DNA from: Nonlabens sp.
Lineage (GTDB): Bacteria; Bacteroidota; Bacteroidia; Flavobacteriales; Flavobacteriaceae
Direction of reading: 5' to 3'
Length of the DNA stretch: 8,712 nt
Assembly (NCBI GenBank): GCA_023301395.1
Contig: JALZUY010000084.1
Location: forward strand, 1 to 8,712
Shown here: positions 1 to 8,343 of the stretch, in pieces
Position numbering within the stretch: the stretch's first letter is position 1
How the letters are laid out: each line of letters starts with the position of its first letter
Translations under genes and position numbers: made by a program
Notes under the pieces: model-generated
Seen by the model: only the letters and a program-made list of their open reading frames with translations
What the model was told of the DNA's origin: nothing
Database searches by the model: none

Positions 1-3000
1 AACTGCAGTCGTTGTTGATTGAGGGCTTCCAGCAATAGTAGGAACTCCATCACCATCTACACCACTATCTAATTGACCCGTTAAAGGATTTAAATCATCT
101 AAATCAAAACCTCCAGCTGCTTCTATAGCATCTGGACATCCGTCACCATCACTATCTAAATCTAAATTATCTGATATACCATCACCATCAAAATCTCCAC
201 AAGACTCAACATCACTAACAATAAACACTTTACCGTCACCACCATCACCATTAGCCCCTGGCGAAACAGTAATTGATTTAATAACAGAACCTGCCGGAGC
301 AAGACTCGTTAATGGGAAAATTGCTATATTAATTTCCTGCCCAATAGAAGTATCTAATCCTGTACCTATATAACTAGCAGTTAAAACATCCAACATCAAT
401 CCAAATGAGTTTCCAGTAGTATCAAATGCTTCTAAATTAAATTCATTATTACCACTTCTTTCAGAAACTAACACAAAAGCATCTCCTGAAACAGAAATAG
501 GAACATTATAAGTTAAGGTATAGAAATCTGAATCCAACACAACTCCTGATAACCCTTGAAAACGATTAAAATTAGGGTCCTGAAAAGCAGTAAGTATTAA
601 ATCATTCCAATTAGGATTTGAAATATTATTACCAGTAACACCTGTACCTTGAGCAGAAAAATCATTGATTATCTCATAAATAACGTTTCCATCTGTCGAA
701 GCAAAGGATTCTTGATAAGCATCTGGAACAATAAATTTATCATACAAAACACCATCAAGGACTATCGAATTTAAATCAGCATTATTATTACCTCCAGTAC
801 CAGTAAAATTAAATGTTGTATTTGTGTCACTATAAGGACCTAATGCGGTTGGAACAGAAAAACATTCCACAGAATCCAAGATACCATCATTATCATCATC
901 AAGGTCAGTTTCATCAAAAACACCATCACCATCAGAATCTACAGAAGCTTTAGCATCTCTAAAATCAACATCTCCACCACCATTTATATCACCATCCGTA
1001 TCGCTTAAAGAATCAGTATTATTAACAGATCCATCTGGATCAAGATAGTTTGTATTACTAGTATCAATAGCATCATCTAAACCATCGAAATCAGCATCAA
1101 GACTAGAAACAGTAAGTCCAGACTCCACATTATCCAAGATCATATCACCATCACTATCCAAATCCTTATAATCAGGAATACCATCAAGATCAGTATCAAT
1201 AAGAACCAATCCCACTAACCCATTATCATAAGTATTAACTAAACCATCATTATCCGTATCCAATAAACTAGATTGAGCAACAAATCCAGAAGTAGACTGT
1301 GCCTCATTGTTATCAGGAATACCATCGTTATCTGAATCTAAATCAAATTGATCTATAACACCATCACCATCAAGATCATATTGATCACTAACACCATCGA
1401 AATTAAGATCTTCAAAGTTTGGATTTGCAGGACCATCTACACCTGGACCATTTGAAGGATCAAAAAAGTTAAGCAACCCATCACCATCATCATCCCCTAA
1501 AGGATCTCCACCTGAAACATTATTTAATTCAACAAGATCAGTAATACCATCATTATCATCATCAATATCTGTAAAATCATCAATACCGTCATTATCTTTA
1601 TCACAACTAGGAACAGATAGAGTAACTGATGGCAACACTATAACAGAACCATAAAACCAAGTGTTAACAACACGGTTATTCCCATAATCATCACAAAGAA
1701 AAGCAGTATTATCCCCTTCTGCAGCACCAGCTGTAGCAGGAGAAACTGTATTAGGAGATGAACCATTCCATGCATGCAAAGGACCAACAGAACCATCTAG
1801 CAAGATAGATCTATCAATACCAGCTAAAGTTGTATTATTACCCTCATCATCTCCAGCATCAACACAAGTTCCAAAAGCAGTTAACGCAGTATCATCCCAA
1901 TAAACATTTTGACCTCCAATAGAAGGAGCAATCGCCTGAATAGTTAGTCCATTTATATTAAATTCCACATCATACATTGGTATATTAGTCCTTCCTCTAA
2001 ACGAAGTAAGCTGTAAACCAACACTAAAATCAACAGGCACGACACTACCTAAACCATCTAAACCATCCCAAGCAAGCACTTTATTACCCGCAGTAATTTC
2101 ATATGCTTCTAAAGCAACATCAGCTGTTCCTTCTTGATAACCAGGAACACCATTTAAGTCAAGTAACAATGCAACATCAGCTGGTGCATTTAAAAAATAA
2201 GGTATATAATAATCACCAGGACATCCATAAATAAAACCAGCAATCGCAGGTTGCGCAATTGCATTTGGCACAAATAAAGATTGATCAGGGCTTGTTACAA
2301 AAACAGGGTAACCATTATCAAAATCAGGAGCAATAGCAGTTGGCCTATTAACAGACCTTCTAGTAACAAGAAAATCATTTGCAGCCGCATCATCATCATC
2401 AACGACACCAAATCTATTCATCGCTAATTCATATGCAAAAGGTCTAAAACCATCTTGAAAATCAACTTGAATTATAACCCCATCATCTGTATAAGTAAAA
2501 TAAGAACCTTTTACAGAAGCATTGATACTAGGATTAGGAACATCAGGAGTACCCGCATTACCATCAGCATCTTCGAATAAATAACCAATGAAACTCCATT
2601 TGTCAGACCATACTCTTCCAGAAACTGGTCCTGCAGTAACAGTACCTACAGTAAAATCAAAATATGGCATAAAGAAATTCAATTGATTCCCACTACCAAA
2701 GACAAAAGGAGAAACTCCACCGTCAGTACTCACGTATATCTCAATATAAAAATCACCGTTAGTAGTCGGGTTAAATATAAATGGGTCATAACCAGTCGTA
2801 ACACCACCTACTCCATTAGGCCCTTCAAAAGCCTCAGTATAAGTAGCAATATAACCAGCATCTCCTGGACCAGGATCTGTACCTGTTGCAGTTCCATCAT
2901 CAAACACACCTTGCTGCTGCAAGACACCTGCATCATTATAGATCCTATAATACGTGAAACGACCTATTGCCGCATTATTTAAAGCAATTGACCTTTGCAA

Positions 3001-3276
3001 GGAATTTAAACCAAAGTAGAAATTCTCAGTAGCATTATTTGCTATTGAAAATCTAATGCGATTTGCATTTGGCGCGTTGAAATACGAGCCTCTAAGTGAA
3101 TTTGTAATATACAGAGCCGTTCCATTAGTTGGCTCAACACCTGTTGCAGAAGGAGTTACCTGCTTAGTACCATCTGCATAAGCGAGACTAGAACCAGACA
3201 ATAAAACAATCAATGTCAATAAAAACAAAGAAAATCTTAAAAAATTACTTGATTTGGGGAAAGTAGAATTTTTCAT
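1..3276 (-). CDS. Large secreted protein with thrombospondin type 3-like (DxDxDG) repeats, 3' end missing
   Basis: The frame stays open without a stop from the ATG at 3276 to the left edge (1092 codons), so the C-terminus lies outside. Residues 1-34 form a signal peptide: basic start, hydrophobic core FSLFLLTLIVLL, likely cleavage after AYA (34). Residues 35 to about 557 are Asn/Gly/Thr-rich and predicted extracellular. Residues 558-805 hold about twelve acidic DxDxDG-type units such as DSDNDGIPD and DTDNDGLVN, the calcium-binding pattern of TSP3 repeats. Residues 806-1025 form a non-repetitive domain. A second repeat block (DFDGDGISD, DSDGDGCPD) begins at C1026. Seven Cys are visible: 352, 471, 528, 558, 805, 1026, 1047. 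In Bacteroidota, proteins of this build are usually exported and often end in a type IX secretion or gliding-motility C-terminal domain; that end is not visible here. An in-frame ATG at 3297, directly after a TAA, would add MLSVNNY; I prefer 3276 because it gives a typical signal peptide. Adhesin or surface role is inference; exact function unknown. Confidence 0.88.
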   Translation of the reverse strand, partial: MKNSTFPKSSNFLRFSLFLLTLIVLLSGSSLAYADGTKQVTPSATGVEPTNGTALYITNSLRGSYFNAPNANRIRFSIANNATENFYFGLNSLQRSIALNNAAIGRFTYYRIYNDAGVLQQQGVFDDGTATGTDPGPGDAGYIATYTEAFEGPNGVGGVTTGYDPFIFNPTTNGDFYIEIYVSTDGGVSPFVFGSGNQLNFFMPYFDFTVGTVTAGPVSGRVWSDKWSFIGYLFEDADGNAGTPDVPNPSINASVKGSYFTYTDDGVIIQVDFQDGFRPFAYELAMNRFGVVDDDDAAANDFLVTRRSVNRPTAIAPDFDNGYPVFVTSPDQSLFVPNAIAQPAIAGFIYGCPGDYYIPYFLNAPADVALLLDLNGVPGYQEGTADVALEAYEITAGNKVLAWDGLDGLGSVVPVDFSVGLQLTSFRGRTNIPMYDVEFNINGLTIQAIAPSIGGQNVYWDDTALTAFGTCVDAGDDEGNNTTLAGIDRSILLDGSVGPLHAWNGSSPNTVSPATAGAAEGDNTAFLCDDYGNNRVVNTWFYGSVIVLPSVTLSVPSCDKDNDGIDDFTDIDDDNDGITDLVELNNVSGGDPLGDDDGDGLLNFFDPSNGPGVDGPANPNFEDLNFDGVSDQYDLDGDGVIDQFDLDSDNDGIPDNNEAQSTSGFVAQSSLLDTDNDGLVNTYDNGLVGLVLIDTDLDGIPDYKDLDSDGDMILDNVESGLTVSSLDADFDGLDDAIDTSNTNYLDPDGSVNNTDSLSDTDGDINGGGDVDFRDAKASVDSDGDGVFDETDLDDDNDGILDSVECFSVPTALGPYSDTNTTFNFTGTGGNNNADLNSIVLDGVLYDKFIVPDAYQESFASTDGNVIYEIINDFSAQGTGVTGNNISNPNWNDLILTAFQDPNFNRFQGLSGVVLDSDFYTLTYNVPISVSGDAFVLVSERSGNNEFNLEAFDTTGNSFGLMLDVLTASYIGTGLDTSIGQEINIAIFPLTSLAPAGSVIKSITVSPGANGDGGDGKVFIVSDVESCGDFDGDGISDNLDLDSDGDGCPDAIEAAGGFDLDDLNPLTGQLDSGVDGDGVPTIAGSPQSTTTAV
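61..201 (-). repeat. Second DxDxDG repeat block of the large secreted protein
   Basis: It starts at C1026 and includes DFDGDGISD, DSDGDGCPD (Cys 1047) and a third, weaker unit VDGDGVPT that continues past residue 1072 toward the left edge. The stretch DGDGCPDAIEA resembles the form these repeats take in many Bacteroidota surface proteins, where further repeats and domains follow. The block may therefore continue beyond the window. Confidence 0.7.
807..1605 (-). repeat. First DxDxDG (TSP3-like) repeat block within the large secreted protein
   Basis: This part encodes residues about 558-824; the repeats themselves run from C558 (CDKDNDGIDD) to C805 (ILDSVEC). About twelve acidic units occur, spaced irregularly by 10 to 30 residues: among them DDDNDGITD, DLDGDGVID, DSDNDGIPD, DTDLDGIPD, DADFDGLDD and DSDGDGVFD. 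One unit is degenerate, with Met in place of the conserved Gly (SDGDMILD). On the plus strand the repeats show as recurring ccatcaccatc and ccatcattatc strings. Calcium binding by such units is known for the TSP3 family and is inferred here. Confidence 0.8.
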
Positions 3277-3340
3277 ATAATTGTTAACAGAAAGCATTTA
3301 CAATCGTAATCCTATGTGGATACTTGTATATACACTTACA

Positions 3341-3380
3341 TTAAAGACAAAAATAATTATATCACCAATCAATGTTAAAG
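3341..3380 (-). promoter_or_regulatory. Candidate flavobacterial promoter for the large secreted protein gene
   Basis: On the minus strand TATTTTTG (3355 down to 3348) matches the Bacteroidota -7 consensus TAnnTTTG exactly. A TTT at 3379-3377, 21 nt upstream, is a weak match to the -33 element (TTG/TTTG). Transcription would then begin near 3341-3343 and leave a leader of about 65 nt before the ATG at 3276. No Shine-Dalgarno sequence precedes the start; the leader is A/T-rich, as is usual in this phylum. The -33 element is poor, so the assignment is tentative. Confidence 0.45.
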
Positions 3381-3660
3381 AAAACATCAACAACTTCAAG
3401 ACTAATCGTCAAGTGTGATAATTTTAACGACAAGAAACGCAATAACACTAGATAGCTCTAAATCATAATTATTTTTGACAACTACGAATTAATTCGATTC
3501 AAGCAATAAAATCAACAATACGAATTTTAAAGAGATTCAAGGGGTCTTACTTAAAAACAAATGGTCATACTTACTTATATGATATTGTTTCTTAAAACAA
3601 CTATAATAGATTCAGTAAAAACAAGTGTATAGATAAAGATTATAGTAATACCTTTTTAAA

Positions 3661-3693
3661 ATAAAAAAGCCTGATGAAATCATCAGGCTTTTT
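3661..3693 (-). terminator. Intrinsic terminator closing the rpoB-rpoC-DUF3467 unit
   Basis: A perfect hairpin with stem GCCTGATG pairing with CATCAGGC is extended by A-runs and T-runs on both sides (3664-3677 with 3680-3693, effective tetraloop). On the minus strand it begins one base after the TAA of the DUF3467 gene and is followed by a run of six T then ATTTT. This is a textbook rho-independent terminator. It is nearly symmetric, with five T also following on the plus strand, so it could work in both directions, although no plus-strand gene ends here. Confidence 0.92.
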
Positions 3694-3694
3694 G

Positions 3695-4000
3695 TTATGC
3701 TTGTCCAGTTGGACCAAAATTCAAAGGAATGGGTGGTTGTTCATAATCCTTTATTTCACCATGTGCTTTTTCAAATTTCCTCACGTTATCTGCTAATGCT
3801 TTTGCTAAGCGCTTAGCATGTTGTGGAGTTAACACAATACGTGATTTTACTTTACTCTTGGGATTTCCAGGCATGATATTAACAAAATCAACTACAAACT
3901 CAGACATAGAATGATTTATAATTGCAAGATTGCTATATTGTCCTTCAGCAATCTCAGCATCTATCTCTATGTTTATTTTATTCTGATCTTGTTTTTCCAT
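3695..4000 (-). CDS. DUF3467 domain-containing protein
   Basis: This encodes a 101-residue soluble protein with no signal peptide or membrane segment. I recognise it as the DUF3467 family, small bacterial proteins of unknown biochemical role that are commonly found downstream of rpoC in Bacteroidota. Visible features are an acidic start (IEIDAEIAEGQYSN, 10-24), a central beta-rich stretch (NLAIINHSMSEFVVDFVNIM, 24-43), then SRIVLTPQHAKRLAKAL (53-69) leading into a basic, probably helical segment to about residue 81, and a Pro-rich tail. The ATG at 4000 lies 2 nt after the rpoC TAG (TAG-AA-ATG), so translation is probably coupled to rpoC; no Shine-Dalgarno is present. A terminator follows the stop immediately. 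Its position suggests co-expression with RNA polymerase, but a polymerase-related function is only inference. Confidence 0.9.
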   Translation of the reverse strand: MEKQDQNKINIEIDAEIAEGQYSNLAIINHSMSEFVVDFVNIMPGNPKSKVKSRIVLTPQHAKRLAKALADNVRKFEKAHGEIKDYEQPPIPLNFGPTGQA

Positions 4001-4002
4001 TT

Positions 4003-7000
4003 CTAATTAAAATTTGCTTGAGGCTCTACTTTTCCGGCCAACAACTTCTCAAACTCTTCTTTTGAACCTACAATGATGTCATCATAGTTACGCATTCCAG
4101 TACCTGCTGGAATTCTATGTCCAACAATTACATTCTCTTTCAACCCTTCTAGAGAATCAACCTTACCAGCTACTGCCGCTTCATTAAGAACTTTAGTTGT
4201 TTCCTGGAATGATGCTGCACTAATGAAAGATTTAGTTTGAAGTGATGCTCTAGTAATACCCTGTAAAACAGGTTCTGCCGTAGCAGGAACAACATCTCTT
4301 GCAACTACTAATGCATTATCCTCACGACGCAATAAAGAATTTTCATCCCTTAATTCTCTTGAAGAAATTAGTTGACCGAGTTTTAAGGCTTCTGAATCAC
4401 CTGCATCTTCAACTACTTTCATACCGTATAATTTATCGTTTTCAACAATAAAGTCTTCTGTATGAATTAATTGATTCTCTAAGAATACTCCATCTCCTGG
4501 ATCAACTATTCTTACTTTACGCATCATTTGACGTACTACCACTTCAAAGTGCTTATCGTTAATCTTCACACCTTGTAAACGATATACTTCCTGCACTTCA
4601 TTAACTAAATACTGCTGAACAGCACTAGGTCCTTTAATTGCAAGAATATCTTTAGGTGTAATTGAACCATCAGACAACGGCATACCAGCTCTAACATAAT
4701 CATTTTCTTGAACAAGAATTTGATTAGATAATTTAACTAAGTATTTTTTAATTTCATCAGTCTTAGAAGTAACGATTATTTCACGATTACCACGTTTGAT
4801 TTTACCAAAAGCAACCACACCATCAATCTCACTTACTACCGCAGGATTAGATGGATTACGTGCTTCAAACAATTCTGTTACACGCGGCAAACCTCCTGTA
4901 ATATCACCTGCTTTAGCAGATTTACGAGGAATTTTAACAAGAACCTTACCTTCTTTTATCTTCTCAGTGTCGTTCACCATTAGGTGTGAACCTACTGGTA
5001 AGTTGTAAGATATAACATTATCACCTTTATTATCAATAATATGTAAGGTAGGAATTAACTTCTTATCTCTTGAATCAGAAATTACTTTTTCTTCATAACC
5101 AGTTTGCTCATCAGTCTCAACTTGGAACGTTGTTCCTTGTATGATATTCTCAAATTTAATTTTACCTGCAAACTCAGAAATTATAACTCCATTAAACGGA
5201 TCCCATTTAGCAAGAATATCTCCTTTTTTTACTTTTGAACCAGCTGTCGCATAAAGTTCAGAGCCATAAGGAATATTATTTGAATTTAGCAACATCTTAG
5301 TAGCTGGATGCAACACCTTAGCCTCAGCTGTTCTCGAGATTACAACATTAACTGGATTACCAGTATTATCTTCACTCTTTACAACCTTAAGATCTTCTAT
5401 TTCCAAAATACCGTCATGCTTAGCAATAACTGTATTTTCCTGAGAAACGTTACCAGCAACTCCACCTACGTGGAACGTACGTAATGTTAACTGTGTACCT
5501 GGTTCCCCAATAGATTGTGCTGCTATAACACCTACTGCTTCACCTCTCATTACAAGTTTATTTGTAGCAAGGTTACGACCATAACATTTCACACAAATAC
5601 CTTTTTTAGCCTCACAAGTTAATGGTGAGCGTACTTCAACAGACTCTAAATCTGATGCTTGAATAGTGTCTGCAATATCTTCAGTAATTAAATCACCTGC
5701 ACCAACAATAATTTCTTGTGTTGCTGGATCTATAACATCATGAAGAGCTATTCTACCTAGTACACGAGCACCAAGTTTCTCCATTACTTCTTCATTTTTC
5801 TTAAGAGCAGAAACATCAATACCTCTTAGTGTTTCACAATCTTCAATATTCACAATTACATCTTGTGCAACATCATGAAGACGACGTGTTAAGTAACCTG
5901 CATCGGCCGTTTTAAGGGCTGTATCTGCAAGTCCTTTACGAGCACCGTGAGTTGAGATAAAGTATTCAAGAATCGATAATCCTTCTTTAAAGTTAGAAAG
6001 AATAGGATTCTCAATAATCTCTCCACCACCTGAGTTAGATTTTTTAGGTTTCGCCATTAATCCACGCATTCCTGTCAACTGACGGATCTGTTCTTTAGAT
6101 CCACGAGCTCCAGAATCAAGCATCATAAACACTGAGTTGAAACCTTGGTTATCTTCTCTAATATTCTTCATAGCTAGTTCAGTAAGCTCAGCATTTGTAG
6201 CTGTCCATACATCAATAACTTGATTATATCTTTCATTTTGTGTAATAAGTCCCATACCATAGTTTCCACGAATAGCGTCAACCTTAGTATTTGCAGCATC
6301 AATCATAGATTGCTTTTCAGCTGGTATCATAATATCTCCAAGAGAGAATGATAATCCACCACGGAATGCAAATCCATAACCCATATCTTTAATTTCATCA
6401 AGTAATGCTGCTGTCCTAGGAACATCAGTTACTTTTAAGATATCACCTATAATATCACGAAGTGCTTTTTTAGTAAGAACCTCATTAATATATCCAGCTT
6501 CATCTGGCACCGCTTGATTAAATATCACACGACCAGCTGTAGTCTCGATAATTTCAGCCTTATAAGAACCATCAGATTGTAAAAGGTTAATTCTACATTT
6601 TACTGGAGCATTAATATCTACACGCTTTTCATTAAATGCTATAACTAATTCTTCAGGACCATAAAATGTCAATCCTTCACCTACTACAACATGTTCTGGA
6701 GTAGAACGACGCAGTTTAGTCATATAATAAAGACCCAAGACCATATCCTGTGATGGTACAGCAATCGGGCTACCATTTGCAGGATTAAGAATATTATGAG
6801 ATGCAAGCATCAATAACTGACATTCTAGTATTGCTTCAGGACCTAATGGAAGGTGAACTGCCATTTGATCACCATCAAAATCGGCATTAAATGCAGTACA
6901 CACTAATGGATGTAACTGAATTGCTTTTCCTTCAATTAATTTAGGTTGGAAAGCCTGTATTCCTAGTCTGTGAAGAGTAGGTGCACGGTTCAACATAACT

Positions 7001-8310
7001 GGATGTCCTTTAAGAACATTTTCCAATATATCCCAAACCACAGGTTCTTTCTTATCTATTATTTTCTTTGCAGACTTTACAGTCTTTACAATTCCACGCT
7101 CAATAAGCTTACGGATTACAAAAGGCTTATAAAGCTCAGCTGCCATATCCTTAGGAATACCACACTCATATAATTTAAGTTCTGGCCCTACAACAATTAC
7201 CGAACGAGCAGAATAATCTACACGCTTACCAAGTAAGTTCTGACGGAAACGTCCTTGTTTACCTTTTAATGAATCAGAAAGCGATTTAAGTGGTCTGTTA
7301 GAATCTGTTTTTACAGCACTAGATTTTCTTGTATTATCAAGAAGTGAATCAACTGCTTCCTGCAACATACGTTTTTCATTACGCAAGATTACTTCTGGAG
7401 CTTTAATCTCCATCAATCTCTTCAAACGGTTGTTACGTATAATTACACGACGGTAAAGGTCATTTAAATCAGATGTAGCAAAACGACCACCATCAAGAGG
7501 TACAAGAGGTCTTAATTCTGGTGGTATTACTGGAACGACTTTCATAATCATCCACTCTGCCTTATTCTCTCTTAATTCATTAGATTCTTTAAGAGCCTCT
7601 ACAACTTGTAAACGCTTTAAAGCCTCAGTTTTACGTTGCTTAGAAGTTTCATTATTTGCCTTGTGACGTAAGTCATAAGACAAAGTTTCTAAGTCTATGC
7701 GTTGCAGTAGGTCGATAAGACACTCTGCACCCATTTTTGCAATAAATTTATTAGGATCAGAATCATCAAGATATAAATTCTCTTGAGGAAGTGTATCTAA
7801 TATATTCAGGTATTCTTCTTCAGTAAGGAACTCAAGTTTTTGTACTTCTTCTCCTTCTTCATTCTTTGCAATACCTGGTTGAATTACGACATAACGTTCA
7901 TAATAAATAATCATATCTAGCTTCTTTGAAGGAAGCCCTAGTAGATATCCAATTTTATTAGGAAGACTACGGAAATACCATATGTGAGCCACTGGCACCA
8001 CAAGATTGATATGTCCTATACGGTCACGACGTACTTTTTTTTCTGTTACTTCTACACCACATCTATCACAAACAATTCCTTTGTAACGTATACGTTTATA
8101 TTTTCCACAGGCACATTCATAATCCTTTACAGGACCGAAAATGCGCTCACAAAAAAGACCGTCACGCTCTGGTTTGTGCGTACGATAGTTAATCGTCTCA
8201 GGTTTTAACACCTCACCTTTAGACTCTGCGAGAATAGATTCAGGTGATGCAAGACCGATTGAAATTTTAGAAAATCTCTTCTGGGTTGGGGCGTCTTTAT
8301 ATCTAGCCAT
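4003..8310 (-). CDS. rpoC: DNA-directed RNA polymerase subunit beta'
   Basis: This is the complete 1435-residue largest subunit of core RNA polymerase, which forms the clamp and carries the active site. The N-terminal zinc ribbon has Cys 66, 68, 81 and 84. Clamp, lid and rudder follow (PPELRPLVPLDGGRFATSDL from 263). The switch region is at about 342-377. The catalytic NADFDGD motif at 475-481 supplies the Mg-binding aspartates D477, D479 and D481. The second zinc site has C825, C899, C906 and C909. The bridge helix is at about 773-811 and the trigger loop at about 923-950 (QSIGEPGTQLTLRTFHVGG). Residues about 951-1130 resemble the SI3 insertion known from E. coli beta' (KWDPFNGVI, QTDEQTG-like strings). 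The C-terminal part has DITGGLPRVTELFEAR (1136-1151), VNEVQEVYRLQGVKINDKH and SFISAASFQET. Length is close to E. coli (1407). It starts 87 nt after rpoB, without a Shine-Dalgarno, and overlaps nothing. All key residues are intact. Confidence 0.99.
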   Translation of the reverse strand: MARYKDAPTQKRFSKISIGLASPESILAESKGEVLKPETINYRTHKPERDGLFCERIFGPVKDYECACGKYKRIRYKGIVCDRCGVEVTEKKVRRDRIGHINLVVPVAHIWYFRSLPNKIGYLLGLPSKKLDMIIYYERYVVIQPGIAKNEEGEEVQKLEFLTEEEYLNILDTLPQENLYLDDSDPNKFIAKMGAECLIDLLQRIDLETLSYDLRHKANNETSKQRKTEALKRLQVVEALKESNELRENKAEWMIMKVVPVIPPELRPLVPLDGGRFATSDLNDLYRRVIIRNNRLKRLMEIKAPEVILRNEKRMLQEAVDSLLDNTRKSSAVKTDSNRPLKSLSDSLKGKQGRFRQNLLGKRVDYSARSVIVVGPELKLYECGIPKDMAAELYKPFVIRKLIERGIVKTVKSAKKIIDKKEPVVWDILENVLKGHPVMLNRAPTLHRLGIQAFQPKLIEGKAIQLHPLVCTAFNADFDGDQMAVHLPLGPEAILECQLLMLASHNILNPANGSPIAVPSQDMVLGLYYMTKLRRSTPEHVVVGEGLTFYGPEELVIAFNEKRVDINAPVKCRINLLQSDGSYKAEIIETTAGRVIFNQAVPDEAGYINEVLTKKALRDIIGDILKVTDVPRTAALLDEIKDMGYGFAFRGGLSFSLGDIMIPAEKQSMIDAANTKVDAIRGNYGMGLITQNERYNQVIDVWTATNAELTELAMKNIREDNQGFNSVFMMLDSGARGSKEQIRQLTGMRGLMAKPKKSNSGGGEIIENPILSNFKEGLSILEYFISTHGARKGLADTALKTADAGYLTRRLHDVAQDVIVNIEDCETLRGIDVSALKKNEEVMEKLGARVLGRIALHDVIDPATQEIIVGAGDLITEDIADTIQASDLESVEVRSPLTCEAKKGICVKCYGRNLATNKLVMRGEAVGVIAAQSIGEPGTQLTLRTFHVGGVAGNVSQENTVIAKHDGILEIEDLKVVKSEDNTGNPVNVVISRTAEAKVLHPATKMLLNSNNIPYGSELYATAGSKVKKGDILAKWDPFNGVIISEFAGKIKFENIIQGTTFQVETDEQTGYEEKVISDSRDKKLIPTLHIIDNKGDNVISYNLPVGSHLMVNDTEKIKEGKVLVKIPRKSAKAGDITGGLPRVTELFEARNPSNPAVVSEIDGVVAFGKIKRGNREIIVTSKTDEIKKYLVKLSNQILVQENDYVRAGMPLSDGSITPKDILAIKGPSAVQQYLVNEVQEVYRLQGVKINDKHFEVVVRQMMRKVRIVDPGDGVFLENQLIHTEDFIVENDKLYGMKVVEDAGDSEALKLGQLISSRELRDENSLLRREDNALVVARDVVPATAEPVLQGITRASLQTKSFISAASFQETTKVLNEAAVAGKVDSLEGLKENVIVGHRIPAGTGMRNYDDIIVGSKEEFEKLLAGKVEPQANFN

Positions 8311-8343
8311 AATTATGGTACTATTTTTAGTTAAAGCTGGTAG

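Larger units (their letters stand above)
3277..3694. other. AT-rich intergenic region between the DUF3467 gene and the secreted protein gene
   Basis: I find no convincing coding sequence in these 418 bp on either strand. The region holds the terminator at its right end and the candidate promoter toward its left. Minor structures are a weak 6-bp hairpin (TTGTTT/AAACAA, 3585-3600), a 12-bp palindrome cgaattaattcg (3485-3496), and a 13-bp inverted pair caaaaataattat (3348-3360) and ataattatttttg (3465-3477). No tRNA or recognisable small RNA or riboswitch was seen. Confidence 0.7.

Noticed and set aside
1..1600. Recurring ccatcaccatc/ccatcattatc strings on the plus strand, suggestive of a CRISPR array or tandem DNA repeat
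   Set aside because: Spacing is irregular and the strings are codons for Asp-Gly-Asp-Gly units of a minus-strand protein. There are no uniform repeats and spacers.
2683..2982. Plus-strand open frame of 99 codons
   Set aside because: It lies wholly antisense to the long minus-strand secreted protein frame and its product is low-complexity with no recognisable family.
3585..3600. Hairpin TTGTTT/AAACAA as a second terminator or small RNA
   Set aside because: Only six A/T-rich base pairs, no U-tract, and no supporting promoter or conserved element nearby.
4796..8208. Three short plus-strand open frames (4796-5008, 6970-7173, 7984-8208)
   Set aside because: All lie antisense within the well-conserved rpoC coding sequence and show no protein features of their own.
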